A stretch of 64,000 nt of DNA from Pseudomonadota bacterium (GTDB lineage: Bacteria > Pseudomonadota > Gammaproteobacteria > Steroidobacterales > Steroidobacteraceae). Location: the NCBI GenBank assembly GCA_016713725.1, contig JADJOO010000003.1, positions 62,001 through 126,000 of the forward strand, in the 5' to 3' direction. A model generated the notes under the pieces. It made no database searches, had not been told where the DNA came from, and saw only the letters and a program-made list of their open reading frames with translations. The position numbers and the translations under genes were made by a program. This document shows, in pieces, positions 26,682 to 34,276 of this stretch; the first letter of the stretch is position 1; each line of letters starts with the position of its first letter.

Positions 26682-28283
26682 GTGAGCGGCGGCTTCTTCC
26701 GCAGCACCTCGATCGTCGGCGCCTTCACGCTCATTTCACGCGTGACCGGCCTGCTGCGAGACATGGTCTATTCCCGGATGTTCGGGGCCGGCCTGCTCAT
26801 GGACGCGTTCCTGGTCGCGTTCAAGATTCCCAATTTCATGCGGCGCCTGTTTGCCGAGGGCGCGTTCTCACAGGCGTTCGTGCCGGTCGTTTCCGAGTAC
26901 AAGGTCCAGCGCGAACGCGACGAAGTCCGCGAGCTGATCGACGGGGCCATGGGGACTATGGCGTGGTTCCTGTCCGTCGTTACCATCGTCGGCGTCGTCG
27001 CCGCGCCGCTGCTGGTGATGCTGTTCGCGCCGGGCTTCCGTGCCGACGGCGATCGTTTCGACCTCACGGTCGACATGCTGCGCTGGACCTTCCCCTACAT
27101 CCTCTTTGTCTCGCTGGCGGCGCTTGCGGGCGGCGTGCTGAACAGCTACGGCAAGTTCGCCGTGCCTGCGACGACGTCCACGCTCATGAACCTGGTCATG
27201 ATCGTGTTCGCCGCCTTCATTGCGCCGCATTTCGCGCGGCCCGGCGTCGTGCTGGCCATCGGCGTGTTCGTGTCGGGTCTCGTGCAGCTCGGTTTCCAGC
27301 TGCCCTTCATGCTCAAGCTCGGCCTGCTCCGGCGGCCGCGCTGGCGCTGGGAACACGAGGGCGTGAAGCGGATCGGCCGGCTCATGCTGCCCGCGATCTT
27401 CGGTTCGTCGGTGTCGCAAGTGGCCTTGCTGCTCGACACGCTGATCGCGTCGTTCCTCGCCACGGGCAGCATCGCGTGGCTGTATTACGCCGATCGCCTG
27501 GTCGAGTTTCCGCTCGGCGTGTTCAGCATCGCGCTCGCCACCGTGATCCTGCCCGGCCTCGCCGCGCATCACGCCGCGCAATCGCCTGAGCGATTCGCGT
27601 CCACACTCGACTGGGCCGTGAAGCTCACGACGATCGTCGTGTTGCCCGCGACGGTCGCACTGCTGCTCCTCGCCGGGCCCCTGACCGTGGTGATCTTTCA
27701 CTACGGCAAGTTCGACGAGCAGGACGTGCGCATGTCCTCGCTCGCGCTGATGGCGTACTCCATCGGCCTGATGGGATTCAGCATGGTGAAGGTGCTGGCA
27801 CCCGGCTTCTTCGCGCGGCAGGACACGAAGACACCCGTGAAGATCGGCGTGCAGTCGCTCGTGCTCGGCATCAGCCTCAACGTGGGCGTCGTGCTCCCGC
27901 TCGCGTTCCTGTACCCGGACAAGCCGGGGCTGCACGCGCTGCTCGCCCTCAATACCGGCATTGGCGCGTGGTACAACGCGACGATGCTCTACCGGGGGCT
28001 GCGCAAGCAGCACGTGCTGCACCACTCCAGGGGCTGGGGCCGGACCCTGGCGCAGGTCCTGGCCGGCAACGTGCTCATGGGTATCTACCTGTGGGTCGTC
28101 GCGGGCGACACGCAGCACTGGTTCGAGATGAACGCGTGGCATCGCGTCGGCTGGATGGGCGTGCTGGTCGGCGGCGGCGCAGGTATTTATTTCGGCACGC
28201 TGTACCTCCTTGGCATGCGCCTGGGAGACCTGCGGCACCAGAAGATCGTGGTCCCGCCGCGGTCCGACGGCACGACGTCATGA
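26682..28283 (+). CDS. murJ: lipid II flippase MurJ
   Basis: This is the inner-membrane flippase that moves lipid II to the periplasm for peptidoglycan synthesis, with 14 predicted membrane helices in the MOP exporter family. From GTG 26682 the product starts SGGFFRSTSIVGAFTLISRV and continues VTGLLRDMVYSRMFGAG, which is conserved; length is 533 residues. The frame is open upstream, but that part is the G-rich repeat and is not protein-like. An 8-codon frame (MSLTATLS) starts at ATG 26660 and its TGA overlaps the GTG start, so it may be a short leader. Alternatively it could be the true N-terminus joined by a frame error. The gene ends in ATGA shared with ribF. Confidence 0.93.
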   Translation: MSGGFFRSTSIVGAFTLISRVTGLLRDMVYSRMFGAGLLMDAFLVAFKIPNFMRRLFAEGAFSQAFVPVVSEYKVQRERDEVRELIDGAMGTMAWFLSVVTIVGVVAAPLLVMLFAPGFRADGDRFDLTVDMLRWTFPYILFVSLAALAGGVLNSYGKFAVPATTSTLMNLVMIVFAAFIAPHFARPGVVLAIGVFVSGLVQLGFQLPFMLKLGLLRRPRWRWEHEGVKRIGRLMLPAIFGSSVSQVALLLDTLIASFLATGSIAWLYYADRLVEFPLGVFSIALATVILPGLAAHHAAQSPERFASTLDWAVKLTTIVVLPATVALLLLAGPLTVVIFHYGKFDEQDVRMSSLALMAYSIGLMGFSMVKVLAPGFFARQDTKTPVKIGVQSLVLGISLNVGVVLPLAFLYPDKPGLHALLALNTGIGAWYNATMLYRGLRKQHVLHHSRGWGRTLAQVLAGNVLMGIYLWVVAGDTQHWFEMNAWHRVGWMGVLVGGGAGIYFGTLYLLGMRLGDLRHQKIVVPPRSDGTTS

Positions 28284-29233
28284 GCCGGACGCTCGAGCTC
28301 GTCCGCGGGCTGCACAACCTGCGTCCCGAACACCGGGGCTGCGTCGCCACGATCGGCAACTACGACGGCGTGCATCGCGGCCACCAGCACATGCTCGAGG
28401 CCACGCGGCGCAAGGCCGATGAACTCGGCTTGCCTGTCACCGTGATCACGTTCGAGCCGACTCCACGCGAATTCTTCGAGGGCGCGGCGGCACCCGCGCG
28501 ACTGATGCGGCTGCGCGAGAAGCTCGAGGCGCTCGCGCTCTACGGGGTCGACCGCGTCGTGGTGCTGCGTTTCGACGCACGCATGCGCAATTTCAGCGCC
28601 GCGGAGTTCGAACAGCAGCTGCTGGTGGCGGGCCTCGGCGTGCGGCACATGGTCGTGGGCCACGACTTCCACTACGCGCGCAAGCGCGAGGGCAACATCC
28701 ACTCGTTGCGTGCTGCCGGTGAGCGGCACGGATTCTCGGTGGAGGAGGTGGGCGAGTTTCTCGTCGCAGGGGAACGCGTCAGCAGCTCGCTCGTGCGTGA
28801 AGCGCTCGGCCGCAACGACATGGAGCGTGCCGCCCACCTGCTCGGCCGGCCCTACCGCATGACGGGTCGCGTGCGGCGCGGCGTGCAGCTCGGTCGCACC
28901 CTTGGCTATCCCACGGCCAATCTCGCGCTGCACCGGAAGGTGGTGCCCCTGTGGGGCATCCTGGCGGTGCGCGTCAGCGGCGCCGGTCTGCAGGACTACC
29001 CCGCGGTGGTGAGCCTGGGCACTCGACCCACGGTCAATGGCACCGATCCGTTGCTCGAGGTGCACCTGTTCGATTACGAGGGCGACCTCTACGGCGAATA
29101 CCTTAGCGTCGACTTCCTGCGCTGGCTGAGGGCCGAGCAGAAGTTCGAGTCGCTGGACGCGCTGGTTATCCAGATGGGCATGGATTCGGCCCACGCCCGG
29201 GCTGCACTTGCCGAAATTCCGCTGCTGCCCTGA
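28280..29233 (+). CDS. ribF: bifunctional riboflavin kinase/FAD synthetase
   Basis: This enzyme converts riboflavin to FMN and FMN to FAD in the cytoplasm. The nucleotidyltransferase domain contains CVATIGNYDGVHRGHQHML (the HxGH site), VTVITFEPTPREFF and VGHDFHYARKREG. The kinase domain begins near YRMTGRVRRGVQLGRTLGYP and contains PTANLALH and LEVHLFDYEGDLYGEYLSV. The length of 317 residues is usual. Its ATG overlaps the murJ stop by 4 bp, so the genes are coupled, and ileS follows after 103 bp. Confidence 0.95.
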   Translation: MSRTLELVRGLHNLRPEHRGCVATIGNYDGVHRGHQHMLEATRRKADELGLPVTVITFEPTPREFFEGAAAPARLMRLREKLEALALYGVDRVVVLRFDARMRNFSAAEFEQQLLVAGLGVRHMVVGHDFHYARKREGNIHSLRAAGERHGFSVEEVGEFLVAGERVSSSLVREALGRNDMERAAHLLGRPYRMTGRVRRGVQLGRTLGYPTANLALHRKVVPLWGILAVRVSGAGLQDYPAVVSLGTRPTVNGTDPLLEVHLFDYEGDLYGEYLSVDFLRWLRAEQKFESLDALVIQMGMDSAHARAALAEIPLLP

Positions 29234-29336
29234 GCCTGCCGCCGCCTGCGCGGCCAAGGCTGGATTAAAACCATGAATTGCCTCAATATTTCCGGTTCCG
29301 TGCCCGCGTGCGCGTACCGCTCCGAAGTCCCCGCCC

Positions 29337-32156
29337 ATGGCTGATTACAAGAACACCGTAAACCTGCCCGAGACGGCGTTCCCGATGAAGGCCGACCTCG
29401 CTCGCCGCGAGCCAGGCATGCTGGCGTGGTGGGACGAGCACCGCACGTACGACAAGCTGCGTGCCATTGCGAAGGACCGGCCGAAGTTCATCCTGCACGA
29501 TGGTCCGCCGTACGCGAACGGCGCGATCCACATCGGCCACGCGGTCAACAAGATCCTGAAGGACGTCATCGTCAAGTCGCGCACGCTCGACGGCTTCGAC
29601 GCTCCGTACGTGCCGGGCTGGGACTGCCACGGCCTGCCGATCGAACACGCGGTCGAGAAGGTGCGCGGCCGTGAGATGAAGCAGCTCGACGCCAAGGCGT
29701 TCCGCCAGGCGTGCCGTGAATTCGCAATGGAGCAGGTCGACGTCCAGCGCAAGGACTTCATCCGGCTCGGCGTCATGGGCGACTGGTTCAATCCGTACCT
29801 GACGCTGGCGCCGCGCTACGAAGCCGAGCAGCTGCGCGCGTTCGCCCAGATCATCCGCAATGGTCACCTGTACAAGGGCTACAAGCCCGTGCACTGGTGC
29901 CTCGATTGTCGCTCGGCACTCGCCGAGGCCGAGGTCGAGTACGAAGAACGCACGTCGCCGTCGATCGACGTCCGCTTCGACGTCGTCGATGGCGCCGATC
30001 TCGCGCAGCGTGCCGGCGTGAGCATGCCGGCGGGCCGGGCCAGCATCGTGATCTGGACGACCACGCCCTGGACGCTGCCGGCCAACCAGGCCGTCGCGGT
30101 GCATGCAGATTTCGACTACTCGCTGCTCGCCATCGATGCGGGTGCGGGCGAAGAGCTGCTGATCGTCGCGTCGGAGCTTGCGCCGTCGGTGCTGCAGCGC
30201 GCCGAAGTCGCAGCGTCGCGTGAACTTGCACGAATCAAGGGCGAAGCACTCGAGCATCTGCGGCTCCGTCATCCGTTCTACGAGCGCGTCGTGCCCGTGA
30301 TCCTCGGTGATCACGTGACGCTCGAAAGCGGCACCGGCGCCGTGCACACCGCGCCGGGCCACGGCCAGGAAGATTTCGTCGTCGGCAAGAGGTACGGCCT
30401 CGCGGTCGACAACCCCGTCGGCAGTGACGGGCGTTTTCTGCCGGCCACGCCGATCTTCGCCGGCGAGAAGGTTTTCGACGCGAACAAGCACGTCGTCGAG
30501 GTGCTCGCGGAGCGCGGTGCGCTGCTGCACCACGAAGCGTTCCGTCACAGTTATCCGCACTGCTGGCGCCACAAGACACCGGTGATCTTCCGGGCCACGC
30601 CGCAGTGGTTCATCAGCATGGAACGTGCGGGCCTGCGCGCCGCGGCACTCGCCGAGATCGGCAAGGTCGAGTGGACACCGGGCTGGGGCGAGCAGCGCAT
30701 CTACAGCATGATCGCCGGCCGTCCCGACTGGTGCATCTCGCGCCAGCGCATGTGGGGTGTGCCGCTGTCGCTGTTCACGCACAAGGAAACGGGCGAGCTG
30801 CATCCGCGCACGCCCGAGCTCGTGGACCAGGTCGCCGGGCTGGTCGCAAAGGACGGCATCGACGCCTGGTTCGAGCTCGATCCGGCCACGCTGCTCGGCA
30901 CCGATGCGTCGAGCTACGAGAAGGTCGCCGACATCATGGACGTCTGGTTCGACTCGGGCGTTTCGCACCATTGCGTGTCGCAGAGCCGTCCGGAGATCCT
31001 GTCACCCGCCGACCTCTACCTCGAAGGCTCGGACCAGCATCGCGGCTGGTTCCACAGCTCGCTGCTGACCTCAGTCGCGCAGAAAGGCCACGCGCCCTAC
31101 AAGGGCGTGCTCACCCACGGCTTCACCGTGGACGAGAAGGGCCGCAAGATGTCGAAGTCGCTCGGCAACACCGTGCTGCCGCAGAAAGTGATGAGCACGC
31201 TCGGCGCCGACGTGTTGCGCCTGTGGGTTGCAGCCACCGACTACGCCAACGAAATCGGCGTTTCGGACGAGATCCTGAAGCGCACGTCGGACTCGTACCG
31301 CCGCGTCCGCAACACGGTGCGTTTCCTGCTCGGCAATCTCGCCGGGTTCGATCCCGCGCGCGATGCGGTGCCGGTGGACCAGATGCTCGCGCTCGACCGC
31401 TGGGCGCTTGCCCGCACGCGCGAACTGCAGCACGAAGTCGTCGCGGCGTATCGCAGCTACGACTTCCACGTCATCTACCAGAAGCTGCACAATTTCTGCG
31501 TCGTCGACCTCGGCGGCTTCTACCTCGACGTGCTCAAGGATCGCCTCTACACGACGCCGGCGACCGGCCCGGCGCGCCGTTCGGCGCAGACGGCGATGTT
31601 CTGGATTGCCGAGGCAATGGTGCGCTGGCTGGCGCCGATCCTGTCGTTCACGGCCGAGGAGATCTGGCGCTTCATGCCGGGTGAGCGCGCGGAGTCGGTG
31701 TTCTTCTCGACCTGGGCCGCCATCCCCGCGACCGACGCCGTGGTGCAGCCGATCGACTGGCCGAAGGTGCTGGAGGCACGTGCCGCCGTGCTGCGTGAGC
31801 TCGAACGCCTGCGCGTTGCCGAGCAGATCGGCGCGCCGCTCGATGCCGAGGTGACGCTCTACGGCACACCCGAGTGGACCAACGCCTTGACTCCGTTAGG
31901 CGATGAGCTGCGATTCGTGCTGATCACGTCGGAAGCACGCGTGGAGGATGCTGGTGCCCGGCCGGCCGAGGCCGTGGCCACGGACGCTGAGGGCAAGGGC
32001 GGGCTTTGGCTGCACGTAAAGCGTTCCGAGTCGCAGAAGTGCTCCCGTTGCTGGCACAAGCGGCCAGACGTCGGTACCGTGTCTGCCCACCCGGAACTGT
32101 GCGGCCGCTGCGCGGTCAATCTCGATGGCCCGGGCGAGACCCGCCGGTACGTCTGA
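29337..32156 (+). CDS. ileS: isoleucyl-tRNA synthetase
   Basis: This is a class I aminoacyl-tRNA synthetase of 939 residues, equal to the E. coli enzyme (938). The HIGH motif is in PPYANGAIHIGHAVNKIL, the editing domain contains WTTTPWTLPANQAVAVHADF, and the KMSKS loop is KGRKMSKSLGNTV. The C-terminal zinc knuckle has two CxxC pairs (KCSRCWHKRPDV and LCGRCAVNL), placing it in the eubacterial mupirocin-sensitive type. No strong ribosome-binding site is visible; spacing from ribF is 103 bp. The reading frame is intact, unlike many genes in this window. Confidence 0.97.
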   Translation: MADYKNTVNLPETAFPMKADLARREPGMLAWWDEHRTYDKLRAIAKDRPKFILHDGPPYANGAIHIGHAVNKILKDVIVKSRTLDGFDAPYVPGWDCHGLPIEHAVEKVRGREMKQLDAKAFRQACREFAMEQVDVQRKDFIRLGVMGDWFNPYLTLAPRYEAEQLRAFAQIIRNGHLYKGYKPVHWCLDCRSALAEAEVEYEERTSPSIDVRFDVVDGADLAQRAGVSMPAGRASIVIWTTTPWTLPANQAVAVHADFDYSLLAIDAGAGEELLIVASELAPSVLQRAEVAASRELARIKGEALEHLRLRHPFYERVVPVILGDHVTLESGTGAVHTAPGHGQEDFVVGKRYGLAVDNPVGSDGRFLPATPIFAGEKVFDANKHVVEVLAERGALLHHEAFRHSYPHCWRHKTPVIFRATPQWFISMERAGLRAAALAEIGKVEWTPGWGEQRIYSMIAGRPDWCISRQRMWGVPLSLFTHKETGELHPRTPELVDQVAGLVAKDGIDAWFELDPATLLGTDASSYEKVADIMDVWFDSGVSHHCVSQSRPEILSPADLYLEGSDQHRGWFHSSLLTSVAQKGHAPYKGVLTHGFTVDEKGRKMSKSLGNTVLPQKVMSTLGADVLRLWVAATDYANEIGVSDEILKRTSDSYRRVRNTVRFLLGNLAGFDPARDAVPVDQMLALDRWALARTRELQHEVVAAYRSYDFHVIYQKLHNFCVVDLGGFYLDVLKDRLYTTPATGPARRSAQTAMFWIAEAMVRWLAPILSFTAEEIWRFMPGERAESVFFSTWAAIPATDAVVQPIDWPKVLEARAAVLRELERLRVAEQIGAPLDAEVTLYGTPEWTNALTPLGDELRFVLITSEARVEDAGARPAEAVATDAEGKGGLWLHVKRSESQKCSRCWHKRPDVGTVSAHPELCGRCAVNLDGPGETRRYV

Positions 32157-32172
32157 GAAGGACGAAGACGCG

Positions 32173-32742
32173 ATGAACCCTTCGACGACACCTACTCCGC
32201 CACCAACAACGCGCGGGAAGGGCACGCCCGTGGGGATCGGCCTCGCGACGCTCACTGGCCTGCGCATGCAGCGCACGCACCCCGCGGCCTGGCTGTGGCT
32301 GTCGCTGTTCGTCGTCGGGCTGGACCAGGCGACCAAGTTCCTGGTCACGCGTTTTCTCGAGCTTTACGATCGTGTCGAAGTCCTGCCGGTGCTCGACTTC
32401 ACGTTGTTGCACAACACCGGTGCTGCGTTCAGCATCCTCGCCGACGCATCCGGCTGGCAGCGCGGGTTTTTCATCGCGCTCGGGTTCGTCGTGTGCGCCG
32501 CGCTCATCGTATGGCTCTGGCGGCTGCCGCGGGGCGAGAAGTTCCTGCCGCTGGCGCTGGCGCTGATCGTCGGCGGCGCGATCGGCAACGTGATCGACCG
32601 CATTGCGCACGGTTACGTGATCGACTTCATCCACGCGCACTGGGGCGGTTCGTACTTCCCCGCGTTCAACATCGCCGACAGCGCGATCACGATCGGCGCG
32701 GCGTTGATGATCCTGGACGCATTCCGCGAGCGGCACGCATGA
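32173..32742 (+). CDS. lspA: lipoprotein signal peptidase
   Basis: This inner-membrane aspartyl peptidase removes lipoprotein signal peptides after lipidation. It has four membrane segments. The conserved blocks are LFVVGLDQATKFLVTRFLEL, LLHNTGAAFSIL, the catalytic Asp in GGAIGNVIDRIAHGYVIDF, and the second catalytic Asp in FPAFNIADSAITIG. ATG 32173 gives 189 residues, with a Pro/Thr-rich N-terminal extension of about 30 residues beyond the usual start. The gene is 16 bp after ileS and its TGA overlaps the ATG of a 22-codon frame before ispH. Confidence 0.95.
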   Translation: MNPSTTPTPPPTTRGKGTPVGIGLATLTGLRMQRTHPAAWLWLSLFVVGLDQATKFLVTRFLELYDRVEVLPVLDFTLLHNTGAAFSILADASGWQRGFFIALGFVVCAALIVWLWRLPRGEKFLPLALALIVGGAIGNVIDRIAHGYVIDFIHAHWGGSYFPAFNIADSAITIGAALMILDAFRERHA

Positions 32743-32807
32743 GCGCGCTGGTTGCGCCTCCCGCGCTGGCGGAAGAGGCAGGCCGCTGGCCGCGTCCGGG
32801 CTCGTGA
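32739..32807 (+). CDS. 22-codon frame linking lspA and ispH
   Basis: ATG 32739 overlaps the lspA stop (ATGA), and its own TGA overlaps the ispH GTG (GTGA at 32804-32807). The product (MSALVAPPALAEEAGRWPRP and two more residues) resembles nothing known. In several relatives fkpB sits in this position, so this may be a relic, or simply a bridge that lets ribosomes reinitiate on ispH. Confidence 0.3.
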   Translation: MSALVAPPALAEEAGRWPRPGS

Positions 32808-33757
32808 GAATCATTCTCGCCAATCCCCGGGGTTTCTGCGCCGGCGTCGACCGGGCGATCGACATCGTCGAACGCGCACTCGAACTCTTTGGCGCGCCGA
32901 TCCACGTGCGGCACGAGGTGGTGCACAACAAGTTCGTCGTCGACCGGCTGCGCAGCCTGGGCGCCGTGTTCGTCGAGGAACTCGACGAAGTGCCCGACGG
33001 CGCCACGGTCATCTTCAGTGCTCACGGCGTTTCGAAGGCGGTGCAGGCCGAAGCCAGGCGGCGCGAGCTGCGAATATTCGACGCGACGTGTCCGCTGGTC
33101 ACCAAGGTGCACATGGAAGTGTCACGCTATGGCCGCGACGGGCGCGACGTGATCCTGATCGGACACGAGGGCCACCCGGAAGTCGAAGGGACGATGGGCC
33201 AGTTCGACGCGTCGCAGGGCGGGCGCATCTGCCTGGTCGAGGACGTCGGCGACGTGCAGCACCTGAACGTGCGTGATCCTGCGCGGGTAGGCGTGGTCAC
33301 GCAGACGACTCTCTCGGTGGACGACACCGCCGACGTGCTCGAAGCGCTGCAAGCCAGGTTCCCGACGCTCGCGACGCCGCGCAAGGAAGACATCTGCTAC
33401 GCGACGCAGAACCGCCAGGACGCAGTGAAAAAGCTGGTCGCGGACTGCGACGTGATGGTCGTGGTCGGATCGGCCACGAGTTCGAATTCCAATCGCCTGC
33501 GTGAGATCGCTGAAAAAGCGGGGATGCCTGGCTACCTCGTGGACGGACCCGAGAACCTGCGTGCCGAGTGGTTCGAGGGCAAGCAGGCCGTGGGCGTCAC
33601 GGCAGGCGCGTCAGCGCCCGAACTGCTCGTGCAGCGGGTCGTGGCGCGTCTCAAGGAGTGGGGCGGGCAGGGCGCGACCGAGATCGAGGGGCGGCCGGAG
33701 CACGTTGTGTTCGCACTGCCGCGTGAACTGCGGACGGCGGCGACCGGCCGCGACTAG
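32804..33757 (+). CDS. ispH: 4-hydroxy-3-methylbut-2-enyl diphosphate reductase
   Basis: This is the last enzyme of the non-mevalonate isoprenoid pathway, an Fe-S protein making IPP and DMAPP. The three cluster cysteines are visible at NPRGFCAGVDRAIDIV, RIFDATCPLVTKVHME and KLVADCDVMVVVGSATSSNS. Also seen are RHEVVHNKFVVDRLRSLG and IFSAHGVSKAV. GTG 32804 is the only plausible start and gives 317 residues (E. coli 316). It converges with pilE with a 50-bp gap that holds no obvious terminator. It supplies precursors to ispB in the same region. Confidence 0.96.
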   Translation: MRIILANPRGFCAGVDRAIDIVERALELFGAPIHVRHEVVHNKFVVDRLRSLGAVFVEELDEVPDGATVIFSAHGVSKAVQAEARRRELRIFDATCPLVTKVHMEVSRYGRDGRDVILIGHEGHPEVEGTMGQFDASQGGRICLVEDVGDVQHLNVRDPARVGVVTQTTLSVDDTADVLEALQARFPTLATPRKEDICYATQNRQDAVKKLVADCDVMVVVGSATSSNSNRLREIAEKAGMPGYLVDGPENLRAEWFEGKQAVGVTAGASAPELLVQRVVARLKEWGGQGATEIEGRPEHVVFALPRELRTAATGRD

Positions 33758-33807
33758 GCGGCCGGGTGAGCCTGTGGGAAGGCGGCTGGTGCCTGCCCGC
33801 TGCGTTA

Positions 33808-34215
33808 TTACCAACAGCTGTCCGACGTCGCGGTGCGGGCACCTGCCTGGTTGATCGTGAATGTGGCGCAGTCGGTGTCGTCGGCCTGGCCTCCTGCCGC
33901 CGTGGCCGTGGCTGTGAAAATTTCGGCGTCGGCGTCATTGGCGATCGTAATCGTGTAGTAGCCGTTTTCGGTCGTCGCCAGCAGCCCCAGTCCCGCCGGT
34001 GGCGCGGCGACGAGTGCGTCTGTGTACGTGTTGTTCTGCAGGTAGAACTTCTCCTGCGCGGCAGCAAGATTGAGCAGGGCCGACTTGGCTTCCGCCCGGT
34101 GCGACCGCAGCAAGAACTGCCGGTAGCTCGGGATCGCGATGGTGGCGAGCAGCGCGACGATCGCCACCACGATGACCAGCTCGATCAGGGTCACGCCTCG
34201 CATCTTGTTCAACAT
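33808..34215 (-). CDS. pilE: type IV pilin PilE
   Basis: This is a pilin-like subunit assembled by the type IV pilus machine. The short prepilin leader MLNKMRG is cut by PilD before VTLIELVIVVAIVALLATIA, which lacks the usual Phe1 (Val instead) but keeps Glu5. The mature part includes SYRQFLLRSHRAEAKSALLN, typical of PilE, and a C-terminal disulfide pair (DDTDCATF and TSDSCW). GGAG 7 nt upstream supports ATG 34215. Length is 135 residues. It is the last gene of the minor-pilin operon and converges with ispH. Confidence 0.93.
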   Translation of the reverse strand: MLNKMRGVTLIELVIVVAIVALLATIAIPSYRQFLLRSHRAEAKSALLNLAAAQEKFYLQNNTYTDALVAAPPAGLGLLATTENGYYTITIANDADAEIFTATATAAGGQADDTDCATFTINQAGARTATSDSCW

Positions 34216-34242
34216 CGATTCGCTCCTTCAGGGAATCTGGCA

Positions 34243-34268
34243 GGGACGCCGGACGGGTCCGGCGTCCC
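34243..34268 (-). promoter_or_regulatory. perfect hairpin between pilY1 and pilE
   Basis: GGGACGCCGGAC and GTCCGGCGTCCC form a perfect 12-bp stem with a 2-nt minimal loop. It lies in the 61-bp gap between pilY1 and pilE and has no T run. It could protect or separate the pilE part of the transcript, allowing different levels of PilY1 and PilE, or act as a weak terminator. Confidence 0.6.
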
Positions 34269-34276
34269 TAGCCTGT

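Noticed and set aside
26868..28238. 456-codon His/Glu/Arg-rich frame antisense to murJ
   Set aside because: Its composition is the complement of hydrophobic MurJ codons; no independent evidence.
29283..30971. 562-codon frame antisense to ileS
   Set aside because: It is the complement of conserved ileS codons; the translation has no domain.
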